A stretch of 64,000 nucleotides of DNA from Sipunculus nudus (lineage: Eukaryota > Annelida > Sipuncula > Golfingiida > Sipunculidae). This document shows, piece by piece, positions 24,671-35,459 of the stretch. Each line of letters starts with the position of its first letter. Positions within the stretch are counted from its first letter, which is position 1. Position numbers and translations under genes: made by a program. A model generated the notes under the pieces. That model was not told the origin of the DNA. It worked only from the letters and a program-made list of their open reading frames with translations, and made no database searches. The DNA lies in NCBI GenBank assembly GCA_026874595.1, contig CM049310.1:84297056-84361055 (forward strand), in the 5' to 3' direction.

Positions 24671-26845
24671 TATATTGTATATGATTTGACTAATGTTAAA
24701 GGGGCCTATTTTGGTATTTAACGTCTATTAACTATAGATAATCCCTAGAACCTTTAAAAAAAAGGCCAGAAAAAGGCCAACCCCACCACACACAGGCTGT
24801 TCCCTATGTCTATATGGGTTAATGTGTTTATAACATGTGGTGGTTTCAAAGTAATCCAAACACATTCAACAAGGACATCAATTTTGTAAAGGGCATATTG
24901 CAACTTGAAAATACAGATCAGCTTTCCCTATGCACCTAACCACTTAAGTTGCACAATTTTCCATTTGTCAACCTGCATTGCTGTGTTATATACATCCATC
25001 ACATAGACATTTTAAGTACTTTTTCTTTGCAGGATTGAATTACCTAGAGATCATTGAAAAAAAAAATCACATAAATTTTACAGGCTGGCTTTAAGGTGGT
25101 GGTTGCTGAAAAGGTTAATAGTAACATGGTTTGTAGATGACCAGATTTTGGTAGCTCACCATGACAGTGTGTTTGTCTAGTGTAACAAGTTAGCCCCATC
25201 TTATTTTATGCTGTTCCTCATTCTGGGAAAGCTAATAAATATCCCTACTGCTGTCATTTATATTGTATGGTATGCAGCAAACAATAGTGAAAAGGAAGTA
25301 GCTGGTTTTCTTTCTCACAAGTTATCGCAGGCTGATGTCTCGTTTCTCGACTGTACCAGACTATTATGGAAGTAATCTAATTTGGTGCTACTTTCAAGAT
25401 GTTCATCATGCATCTTCTGATGTTTGTAATTCATTACGCTTTCATTTCCTCAACTGTATTGTAATTTAAGGAGACTCATACAACATGTGGTACTTCTTAC
25501 CAGCAAATCTGCATCCTCATGTTCATATATGTATGTATGACAGGCACAGACTTCATATGGATACAAACATAATTAAATAAATAAATATTTATGCAGACCA
25601 ACATGCAGAGGAAGATTACATCAATCCTGTACACTAAAATCATTTTAGGGAACAGGACTTCTCTGATTCTTCCCTTAAAACTTTCAGTATAATTTCAAGC
25701 ATTTCAGTTTCAAGAGATAGTTGCAATACTGAACATCCAGATTACCAGTATATCAAACTGCACATTTTTGCCTTACGCCCATACTTGACCATCACATTTC
25801 AAGCCTCTGTGGAAATAATTTTAGCAACTGCAGTGAGTTTCTTTCACACAAATGCCTGATTTTCATGAAAAGAGAGCATTTTAATTAATTTATTTGTGCA
25901 GACTTTTAAATCTCCTCTTACAATTTAGTATTTGAATGAGCCTTAGAAACCTGTTTCATGATCATACTTACAGTTATGCTCCTCAGCCAACAGGTTTACA
26001 CTGCAGTCGTCCCAGATCTTCCTCATTGTAACCCCTGTTTTGTATAGCAAGGTTCTCTTGGTTTCACCACCAGGGCTGGTGCAGAGCAAAGAACTGTTAT
26101 CAGACCAATGACAGCATTGTATTGCATTGTGCTTCTAGCTTTAAATTTAAACATGCAAACACTAGCTCTCAATGGTTTCATTCTTGGCTCTGTGCCAGAA
26201 CTGGTGTAATTGGTTGCAGCAAGGGAGATCTGGGATGACTGCAGTGTATAACTGCTGCTTTAGGCTTGACCTTATGGTAAACTTCCAACTACTAGTTGAC
26301 CAGTACCAGGAACAAGGTATATTTGATCACAGTGAACACTGAGAAGTTTATTTTGACGAGTCTGTCTTGCTCATATTAAACATTGGAACAGTGCTTTTGA
26401 TTAGCATGATTATTTAATCAAAACTTTATGCTGATAATAATAATGGACTAATTGTAACTGATAAAATAAATTAAAGAAACATGCATACTGGTATGTACTG
26501 TAAATACATGAATTATGTAAATTTACATACTATAATCTTGTCACACTAGGCAGATGAAACAGTATTTTTAACAGGACTATGAGTCCCCTTTCTCTGAATA
26601 TATGCCTTAAAATGCTCATGTGTTGCTTTTATTTAGCATACATACATAAGCAACATAACTTGTTTGAGTAATTAAGAAAAAAGAAATTATATATGTGCAC
26701 TTCAGACCAATAAATAATATTGCCAGATTGCAGTAGCCTTTGCGTATAATTCTCTACATTTTCAAATAGAACAATATAGAAAAAAAATATTTTCTATATG
26801 GCAAGATTTGATAAAATCCTGTCACAGCTATTAGGTAAAAAGTGC

Positions 26846-26873
26846 TGTGACCTGTGGGTCCCTTCTTTATTGT
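26846..26873 (+). mobile_element. Decayed 3' end of the HINE-like family
   Basis: TGCTGTGACCTGTGGGTCCC followed by TTCTTT resembles the consensus 3' end GCGCCGTGACCCATGGGTCC CTTGTT. There is no matching 5' end. Confidence 0.35.
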
Positions 26874-29267
26874 GTTTTAACCTTCAGTGGGTAGTTAGTA
26901 AGAGGTCTCATTATACTTTTAATCAAATGTCAAGATGATGTCAAGAGTTAAAGTAGTGAATAGGATGAAATATCACATTTGCTTTCCAGCAAAGTGACCT
27001 CATTATAAAGAGAACTCCAGGTAATCTCATGTCATGGTCTTTATTATCATGTAATGTATGTGAGAAATTAATTAGTATACACCTGTGAAACCTTAACCAT
27101 AGGACGTTAGTGTTATTCAACTTTTTTTTTTTAACTATGTATTTTTTACTGTCTTTATTTAATTTTGCTATGTACTTCTGTAACATCTGTACCTACAGTT
27201 GTCAGTTGTAACATGTTTTATATTTTATATTGATCTTTATTTGTTTCAGTTATTAGCAATTTTACCATGTAAATTAAATATAATTAAAAAAAGCATCCAA
27301 TATGAGGACTCAAACCCTGCATGGAAGATGGCATTCATAGTGGGGACCTGGATTATTAATGAACATGTGTTATTACTGGAAAAGTTTTTTAATTGAAAAT
27401 ATTTTGAAAAGCGCCCCTGGACATTGTGATATTGTTCCCATTGACTGTAAACTCAATGGACAACAACCCCCATGCTGTATGTTGATTTACTGACACCTTC
27501 CAGTAAAACGACATGTGGAGTGACGCCAAAGATGGCCATATAGTCATGTATTATATGTTCAAGTGTAAACAGTTATGCTATTAAAAACACCATAAAACGC
27601 TTAACCCCTGCTTGTATAGGTTTGGATTTACACAAAAATTTAGTTACTTTTAGATTTTCACTATACCTACCTACATGTTAAATTTCAGTGACATCTGTGA
27701 TAGTGTTCTTATCATATCTTATAGACACACACAAGTGTACAGTGTACACTCTTAATTGAGTGAAAACATTAACCCTCGCATATCACAGGGCTAATAAGTA
27801 CACCCCCAGTGGTTTTTGGTATCCAAAGTCATTTAAAACCACATGTACTCTATTATCTAAGACACAGTTGGACTGTTTTAACCGTCGGCCACAAGTATTA
27901 AGAATATGTATTAAATCCCTTTGACAGTGACCATGACTTGTCTGTTTTTTGCCAGGTATGTCAGCAAATATCAGCAGCTTTCCATGCCTGCTCACTGATT
28001 TCTGGGTATACTGCCTCTCTGTTAAGAAACAGGACCTCATCTATATGGTTTATAAAATAGGTTTGCCTTGACACAAAGGGTTCTTATATAATGACAGTCC
28101 AGGAATGATAAAATTTGGTGGTTATATGTCTTGCTGAGTTGACTGACTGAGCATATCATCCTTTTAATCACTTTCTGTGTCACAGATAAACCTTGAAACC
28201 TATAGACAGATCTCTAGACTGGCCCAGTCTGTATGATTTACAGTCTGTATATTGCAGCACCTAAGACTTTAGATGCTGCCATCTGGTAGCAAAATGTAAA
28301 ACTAATTTACACTTGTCATAAGGCATCCTACAGGATTGGCTTAAAAAGTGAATCTGAGTCTGCCATCTCACACCTTAACATTAATATCTAGTAGGAATAA
28401 TGACTGACCTAGCCATGCTCTATACATAAGCTTAATAGTATGTCCATTAGATGAATAATCATTAGCTGAGCAGTTGCTAGCAATCAGTCAGGTTACTGTT
28501 GGCAGCATAAAATGTCAATCAAGAACAAAATTTGTGTATTTTGGGCGACTCTCCCAAACAGAGGGCAGAAGGGGTGAGACAGGCCAAAAACTTGATTGTC
28601 GTTGGAAAAAGGTGTTGTTACAGGTCATGTTGATATTACATTTGTTATAAGCGGGGGCTTTAGGCATCCACCTTTTTTTATTCCATTCCTGAAACCATGG
28701 TCACAGTTCAATATCAACAAAATCAATGGAAACATGTATAATCTGTACCAGTACCCATGTCTGCACATTTTTCCGCAATATTTTTATATAATTTATATAT
28801 TGCAAAGGAGATGGTATAAAAGGTTGCCGGAGCTAATCTGCTGACTACCCATGTAAAAAAATATCTTACCTTTGCTGAATTGGTATGAGACTAATAATCC
28901 AAAATACTACACAACATTTCACAGTGATTGTGATATAATTCTCACTGGAGAACAGAGATAAACAGTGCCATTCCCACTGATAATGTCAGTTAGTGCGCAG
29001 TTATACGAGACTGACCTTTGTGATGTCATTGTGATGTCACTATTGTCTATCACAGTCGTCTCAACCATAGACATGGAAAGCCATCAGTGTGGGAGTGTTT
29101 TATGGCTCATTTGCATAACTAGGTCAAAGGGGTGGAGCAAAAGGGCTATGGGGTATACATCAATCAGAATTAAAACATACATTGTTAAAATGAATATCAC
29201 AGTATTATACCACACAACCTATAAATGGCAGCATTGAATGAAATATGACCAAAAGTGCTTTATTGTA

Positions 29268-30449
29268 TCCGCCAAAACGAAGTTTTGCGGATACTATGTT
29301 TTTGACCGGGTTCCGCCGCCGCCGCCGCCGCGTTCGTTTCCGGAGAACTCCTCTGAGACTACTGGACAGATTTTTCCGAAACTTACACAAATTATCGGGT
29401 CACATGTGAACTGGTGCCTAACAAAGTGACCTTGACCTCTGACCTTTCGTCTCTGCCCAGCGTCAGTTTGTGCGTCTGTTTACACACATAAACCCATATA
29501 TCTCGGGAACCGTTTGACCGATCCGGAAAATTTTTTTACACAAATGTAGCCCTGGGATAGCTTTATAACATACAGAACAAAAGGTGGTGCCACCTGCAAC
29601 CATGTTTGCACAGTGTCCATCTGTTCATCTGCCTGGGGTTAAAATCACTCATATCTCTGCAGTGGTTTAACTAATTCACCTAAAATTTGGCATGCATATA
29701 CATCCTAGATAGCTTTCTCAATTTTATGACAGGTGGCGCCACGTACATTCACGTTAACGTTCCACACATAAACCCATATATCTCGGGAACCGTTTGACCG
29801 ATCCGGAAAAAATTTTTACACAAATGTAGCCCTGGGATAGCTTTATAACATACACAACAAAAGGTGGCGCCACCTGCAACCATGTTTGCACGGTGTCCAT
29901 TTGTTCATCTGCCTGGGGTTAAAATCACTCATATCTCTGCAGTGGTTTGACTAATTCACCTAAAAATCGGCATACATATACATCCTAGATAGCTTTCTTG
30001 ATTTTATGACAGGTGGCGCCACCTACATTCACGTTAACGCTGCAGACATCCAAGCTCATATCTCGGGAACCGTTTGACCGATCCGGAAAAAAATTTTACA
30101 CAAATGTAGCCCTGGGATAGCTTAATAACATACACAACAAAAGGTGGCGCCACCTGCAACCATGTTTGCACAGCGTCCATCTGTTTGTCTGCTGTGGGAT
30201 AAAATCACTCATATCTCTGCAGTGGTTTGACTTTTCCACTTGAAATTTTGCATGTGTATATATCTTGGATAGTTTCTCGTTCAAATAACAGGTGGCGCCA
30301 CCTACAATCATGTTTATGTGGCAGAGATCCAATACTAATATTTTATGTAACTCTATATCCCCTTGCCACTCAATCCATGCCTCACTTCACCCGTCCTTCT
30401 CTGATTTTGGCGGATACACGTAGTGGCTTGTCGACTACCCGTATTCTAG
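29268..30449 (+). mobile_element. Non-autonomous Helitron-like element (TCCGCC...CTAG), copy 1
   Basis: The 5' end, TCCGCCAAAAC preceded by A, forms a hairpin with GTTTTGCGGA just downstream. The 3' end has a GTAGT/ACTAC hairpin, then CCCGTATTCTAG followed by T. TC...CTAG ends with A and T flanks are the classical Helitron signature. The interior has a (CCG)n tract and about three ~280-bp modules: 'ctcatatctcgggaaccgtttgaccgatccgg', 'gtagccctgggatagctt', 'ggtggcgccacct', 'atatctctgcagtggtttga'. No Rep/helicase ORF. Because all three copies share TT after CTAG, the exact right boundary could be two bases further. Confidence 0.7.
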
Positions 30450-30629
30450 TTATTTAATATGTTTGTAACATAAAGCAAGAATTATTTTTTCTCAGTCATT
30501 CATACCAAAAAAAACTTATTCTTGATTTAGTGTGCTATGTCCGTGATGACATTAGACCTGAAAGATAATGTTTGCGAGTTTATGAATACTTTTCATAGGA
30601 CTATAAAGCTAGCGTGTCATATATATTTT

Positions 30630-32292
30630 TAGCTCAGGTGACTATAAGTCACCTGAGCTATAGTCGTGGTCCATTGTTTGTCCGTCTGTCCGTCCCTCCG
30701 TCCGTAGATGTGGCACATTTGAAACCGTAAGACCTAGGAATCCAAAATTCAGCATAATGTAAGATGTCCCCAAGATCTCCTACCAAGCCAAAAACTGGGT
30801 CTTTGCAACTTCGTTCCTTTGAGAAATTAAGGAAAAACCTTAATTTTTTTTTATTAAAATCCTATTTTCACACTTCAGGACTGCCTAATATCAAAACCAC
30901 TCATCTGTTTTTCCTCATTTTTACCATAAATATTCCTCTATATAGTTCCTATGTACATCCCAGAAATTAAGTCTGTTAAATATTGATTCTTTTATGGGCC
31001 CAAACATAATGGTCTTTGTTAAAAATCAGGAAAAATATTTACTCAGTTAACATGAAAAATTTTGAAATAGAGTCTATATTCCCAAGTATATAACTATGTT
31101 TAATTAAGATTTAATTGTTTACCCAAAATTAGATCTGAATTTTGTAAATTTTTTAAAGTTATTAGCATAAAAATAAAATCAGTACCTTAAATTTTGCCCA
31201 ACTTTGACCATGGCTCATTTTTTTCCTGTAAGTACCATTGATTTAATTTTCACAGCATGTAAACATTTGTTTAAATTTGTTTAAATCTGAAATTTGAAAA
31301 TAAAAGCTTGAAAATTAAGCAAGTTATTGTTTTTTTTGGAGGCTCTATTGTAGTCATTTGCTTTGATTACAGATTACACTCAGTGTAAATTACAGATGCA
31401 GGGTCCCACTCCAGGTCACTGGAAGTCAGCTATGTTGTGTAATGTAGCAATTTTAAAGAAATCAATGTTCTATTAAATGATTTTAACAAATATGATTGAA
31501 CCCTTCAGTATGCTTTAATTTATAAAATATGAAGCACATTATGGATAAATAAAGACACAATTAAAAATTGTGAAATCTAAATCAAGTATTATTTTTAGAT
31601 ATTTATTGTTTTGCAGATTTAAAAGATATATTTTTGTGGTAAAAAAATGAAAAACATTTGTATGCATGATGTGGTGTTATCTGACAAGATTGAGATTTAT
31701 GATGATGCAATTGAGAATTATGAATCAACTTTTATATTCAGATATATATGTTATATTGGAAATGTATAGAAATATAAACTTAAATTTAAAAAAAAATTGA
31801 TGTGATAAAAAAATGAGGATTTAATATAAACATTTGTTAATTATTTTCCTGCCTCAGCAGAATTTGAGATCAGGCTTTGTTTGCCCTGTTTTATGTTGTT
31901 AATTAGTTATATTTCAACTGTATACATTTCATAAAAAAATACATATATATTTAATAATATAGTATACAGAAAAATAGATTCAGTTGAACAAATATGTAAA
32001 CTACTGAAATGTCAACAGTTAATCAAAAAGCCAGCTAATAATCATGGTAATAGTACAGATCATTTGTTCACAAACTGCTCACATGCTTCAGTTTCAACAT
32101 TAAGAAACACATGGTCAGGTCACAAAATATTATTTGCAACAATTTCTTGCTCATCAATACAAACCAATCATATAAACCAACCATGGCCTTTATTACCTCT
32201 TCCTCTTACACTTTATCTCCGTTTGATATTATTTTAGATTTTTACCTTCAAGGTCAACTTCAGCTGAGCACAGTGACCCATGGGTCCCTTGT
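30630..32292 (+). mobile_element. HINE-like element, complete copy (1.66 kb) with perfect 5' hairpin
   Basis: The 5' end carries AGCTCAGGTGACT, ATA, AGTCACCTGAGCT, a perfect 13-bp stem. Other copies have a C-T mismatch at the eighth base. GTCCGTCTGTCCGTCCCTCC follows. The 3' end is TTCAGCTGAGCACAGTGACC, CATGGGTCCC, TTGT. The body is collinear with 14711-16588. The 68-codon ORF starting at 30764 recurs in other copies only because the DNA is repeated; it has no recognisable domain. Confidence 0.8.
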
Positions 32293-32353
32293 TTGTTTAT
32301 GCAGTACATTGTAAATGCATATGCGGCATATATGCATATATGCAGATGGCATA

Positions 32354-33524
32354 TCCACCAAAACAAAGTTTTGCGGATACTATGTTTTTGACCGGGTTAT
32401 GCCACTGCCGCAGCGTGTGTTTCCGGAGAACTCATCTGAAACTACTGGACAGATTTTTCCGAAACTTACACCAATTGTAGGGTCACATGTGAACTGGTGC
32501 CTAACCAATTGGCCTTGACCTCTGATTTTTCCTTTCTGCCCAGCGTCAGTTTGTGCGTCTGTTTCCACACATAAACCCACATATCTCAGGAACTGTTTGA
32601 CCAATCAGGAAAAAAATTTTTGTACAAATGTAGCCCTTGGATAGCTTTATAACATACACAAAAAATGGTGGCACCACCTGCAACCATGTTTGCACAGTGT
32701 CAATCTGTTCATCTGCCTTGGGTTAATATCACTCATATCTCTGCAGTTGTTTGACTAATTCACCTGAAATTCAGCATGCGTATACATCCTAGATAGCTTT
32801 CTTGATTTTATGACAGGTGGCGCCACCTACATTCACATTCACGCTGCAGACATCTAAGCTCATATCTCAGGCCGTTTGACCAATCAGGAAAAAAAATTTA
32901 AACAAATGTAGCCCTTGGATAGGTTTATAACGTACACAAAAATGGTGGCGCCACCTGCAGCCATTTTTGCACAGCGTCCATCTGTTTGTCTGCCTTGGGT
33001 TAAAATCACTCATATCTCTGCAGTGGTTTGACCAAATTACCTGAAATTCGGCATGCGTATACATCCCGCATAGCTTTCTTGATTTTCTGACAGGTGGCGC
33101 CCCCTACATTCACATTCAAACTGTAGACATCCATGTTTTTATCTCCGGACTCGTTCGACCAATCAGGAAAAAAATTTTACACAAATGTAGCCCTTGGATA
33201 GCTTTATAACATAGACAAAAATGGTGGCACAACCTGCAGCCATTTTTGCACAGCGTCCATCTGTTTGTCTACTGTGGGATAAAATCACTAATATCTCTGC
33301 AGCGGTTTGATTTCTGAAATTTTGCATGTGTATACATCTTGGATAGTTTCTGGTTCAAATAACAGGTGGCGCCACCTACAATCATGTTTTCATGGCAGAC
33401 ATCCATTCTAATATGTACACATGTTACTCTATTTCCCCTTGCCACTCAATCCATGCCTCACTTCACCCGTCCTACTCTGATTTTGGCAGATACACGTAGA
33501 GCTGGTGGACTACCCATATTCTAG
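32354..33524 (+). mobile_element. Non-autonomous Helitron-like element, copy 2
   Basis: The 5' end TCCACCAAAAC..AAGTTTTGCGGATACT and the 3' end CTACCCATATTCTAG, then TT, match copy 1. The internal ~280-bp modules (caatcaggaaa, gtagcccttggatagc, ggtggcgccacct, atatctctgcag) are present about three times. Its right end is 224 bp upstream of the candidate 5' exon of the DIPK1-like gene, so it may contribute to the promoter region. Confidence 0.7.
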
Positions 33525-33747
33525 TTGAAAATAATTTTCAGGCAGCTATATTAAAATTCAATTTGAAAAAAAAATAATTTAAAAAATAAATCATGAAAAA
33601 TTCATCCAATAAAATTAAAGAACATATCATTTGGAAATACTATTTATTCTAGCTCTTTCTAATGGTGCAAACATTATTTAGATAAGAAGAATTGTGAAAT
33701 TATAAAATGTGACACCAAGTTTGACTCAGTATTGACCTGAGAGCAAG
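33525..33747 (+). promoter_or_regulatory. Putative promoter-proximal region of the DIPK1-like gene
   Basis: This is the only non-repeat sequence between the Helitron-like element and the first exon-like segment. It is AT-rich with no clear TATA box. TTGACTCAG at 33721-33729 resembles an AP-1 site. CAAGATGGC at 33745-33753 matches the YY1 core, a motif often placed just downstream of transcription starts. The start site itself cannot be read from sequence. Confidence 0.25.
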
Positions 33748-33769
33748 ATGGCTGACAATATACACATAG
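33748..33769 (+). other. Candidate 5' UTR exon end with upstream ATG (uORF)
   Basis: GCAAGATGGCTGACAATATA followed by CACATAG ends at a good donor, GTGAGT (33770). The ATG has a strong context (A at -3, G at +4). If the 58-bp segment 33770-33827 is spliced out, the upstream frame runs through the next exon and stops at TAA 48305-48307. That gives a 31-codon uORF overlapping the main start. If it is not spliced, the uORF stops at 33777 after nine codons. A 58-bp intron is near the lower limit for animals, so this exon is tentative. Confidence 0.35.
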
Positions 33770-33827
33770 GTGAGTGACCTTGTGTAACAATGTATATTTA
33801 TCAGTGGTTTATTATTCTTATTTTCAG

Positions 33828-33887
33828 GCCTTACCTTGAGCAGAAATGTAGGACAGAAGAAAGATGATCAAGTTTACCAATCCTTTG
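33828..33887 (+). CDS. DIPK1: DIPK1 (FAM69)-like gene, first coding exon (start codon at 33864)
   Basis: The exon is bounded by acceptor TTATTTTCAG (ending 33827) and donor GTGAGT (33888). The coding part, 33864-33887, reads MIKFTNPL. The part before it is 5' UTR. This start was chosen because it is the only ATG in the exon that joins in frame (phase 0) to the membrane-anchor exon at 48294, giving MIKFTNPLIRHYKEWKVK. The -3 base is A, an adequate context. The short basic cytosolic tail before the anchor fits a type II membrane protein of the ER, as known for FAM69 proteins. The next intron is 14,406 bp. The exon itself is too short to identify by homology; the call rests on the phase match and on the downstream exons. 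Confidence 0.6.
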
Positions 33888-35159
33888 GTGAGTTAATTTG
33901 TACCAATCAGTAAACTAATTTTAACAGTGAGATACTGTGGTTGGCTTCATAATTGCGAGGCTGATTTATGGAGATTTAAGCATTTTCATTGTTTCGCAGT
34001 GGTAAATCCATTATCAATTGATTATTTGATATATATGCGTGGCATTTGTGGGCTAAATTGGACCCACAAAATCTCGCAGATTTAATAAGCAGATAGTATG
34101 AAAGATCAGAGTTTATTTTAAAGTCAATCTTTAATTTACAGGTAACATAAATTGTATTTTACTGTTAATAATGTCATACTTTTGTCTTTCCACTTTTAAA
34201 CCTAAAGGTTTGGTGGTATGGAAGACAGACACAAAATGCCAGTGTGTTGTTTAATTCACAAAGGTTTCATTTTTAGAGTTGATTTCCCTTTCACAAATAT
34301 CGCAGATTTGAAACCCTGGCAAACAAAAAGGCAACCACAGTAAATAAAGTCATCTTTGTAAGTGAAGGTCAGTAGGGAAGGGACTGTATGCTTGGACCTT
34401 GGCTACATTTACCTGTAAGGACAAAGCCATTTTCTTCGGGTACTTTGAATCCCTCACACTAGCAACCACCTTAAAGGCCAGATTCATGTGTAAAGTCATA
34501 ATGTTATTAAGTGTATATATTTTAATCAAAATATAATTAAAATCAAGTAAACCTACAGAGTCATGTTAAGTTGATGCAAATTCCTCCAGTCATAAAAGCA
34601 ATATGTACCGTAGCCCAACTTGTAAACAAAATAAGCACATACTTCTTTTTATGTTAAGCACCATGTGGCTTTTTGCGATATTGTTCGAAATAAACAGAAA
34701 CTGGTTGCGAACCAATCAATATTCATGTAGTCAAGGCAAGGTTGGTGTTTACAAGTTTAAGTTTCTTGAGTTGAGGCTAATATTGGCTGCAGTAAAGGAT
34801 ATGCTTAAATCACCAACCAGTAGGTTGTAAAGGACCATTGTCAATATACCGTTAATTTTATAGCATTATTAATTGACTCGGCGGCTGTGCTTCAGCTGTG
34901 CATTGGAAATTTTAACCAGGAGACCATATTTGTAGTTGGGCTTTGTTGGGCCACCATTTGCTGTTTTGAAGTTGAAAATAGCAATCATGTATCGGGTAAG
35001 TTCCAGATTGTAGGTGGAGTGTCTTATATGTTTGCCATACACCATTATCAACCAGATTTATTAAGCAATTTATTTGTGTAAACTGAAACTTTTTATTTTG
35101 AATTGTATAAATTCTCATAAGTCAGATGGCAGTAATTCGTAGCCTGCTTTTCAGTACAG

Positions 35160-35240
35160 TTATATCTCTGCCAAGGGCAGGGTATTATGGTTTTGTCTAG
35201 GTTGGTTGTAAACTTGATTTGTTTGTTAACTTCTGTACTA
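35160..35240 (+). repeat. Fragment of the AGAGGCAAG-type dispersed repeat, start side
   Basis: CTCTGCCAAGGGCAGGGTAT followed by 'tatggttttgtctaggttgg' is the mirror end of the repeat whose other end (CCTCCTAGCAGAGGCAAG) is seen at 21350. Short and weak. Confidence 0.3.
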
Positions 35241-35459
35241 AAAATAAGTTATTAACAGAATTTTATATAATTATATAATTGAACAACCCATTAAATTTTG
35301 AACTTAATCTAGATCACCATATTTTTTATTTGAAGGATTGTTACCCTTTAAAGGTCTATGGTAATTTGTTTTTCATGGCTGAGGCCAGCTCTATTCACTG
35401 GTATTAGGGACCACCATTGTTCTCACCTGTGATGGTAATATGGAGTTGGTGAACATTTT

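Larger units (their letters stand above)
21371..29267. other. Long intergenic stretch without a recognised gene
   Basis: Mostly unique-looking AT-rich DNA. ORFs are at most 85 codons, none with a recognisable domain or convincing splice-site context. It contains a (TA)n tract at 24462-24498, a short repeat at 24566-24670 and a decayed HINE-like 3' end at 26846-26873. Confidence 0.45.
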
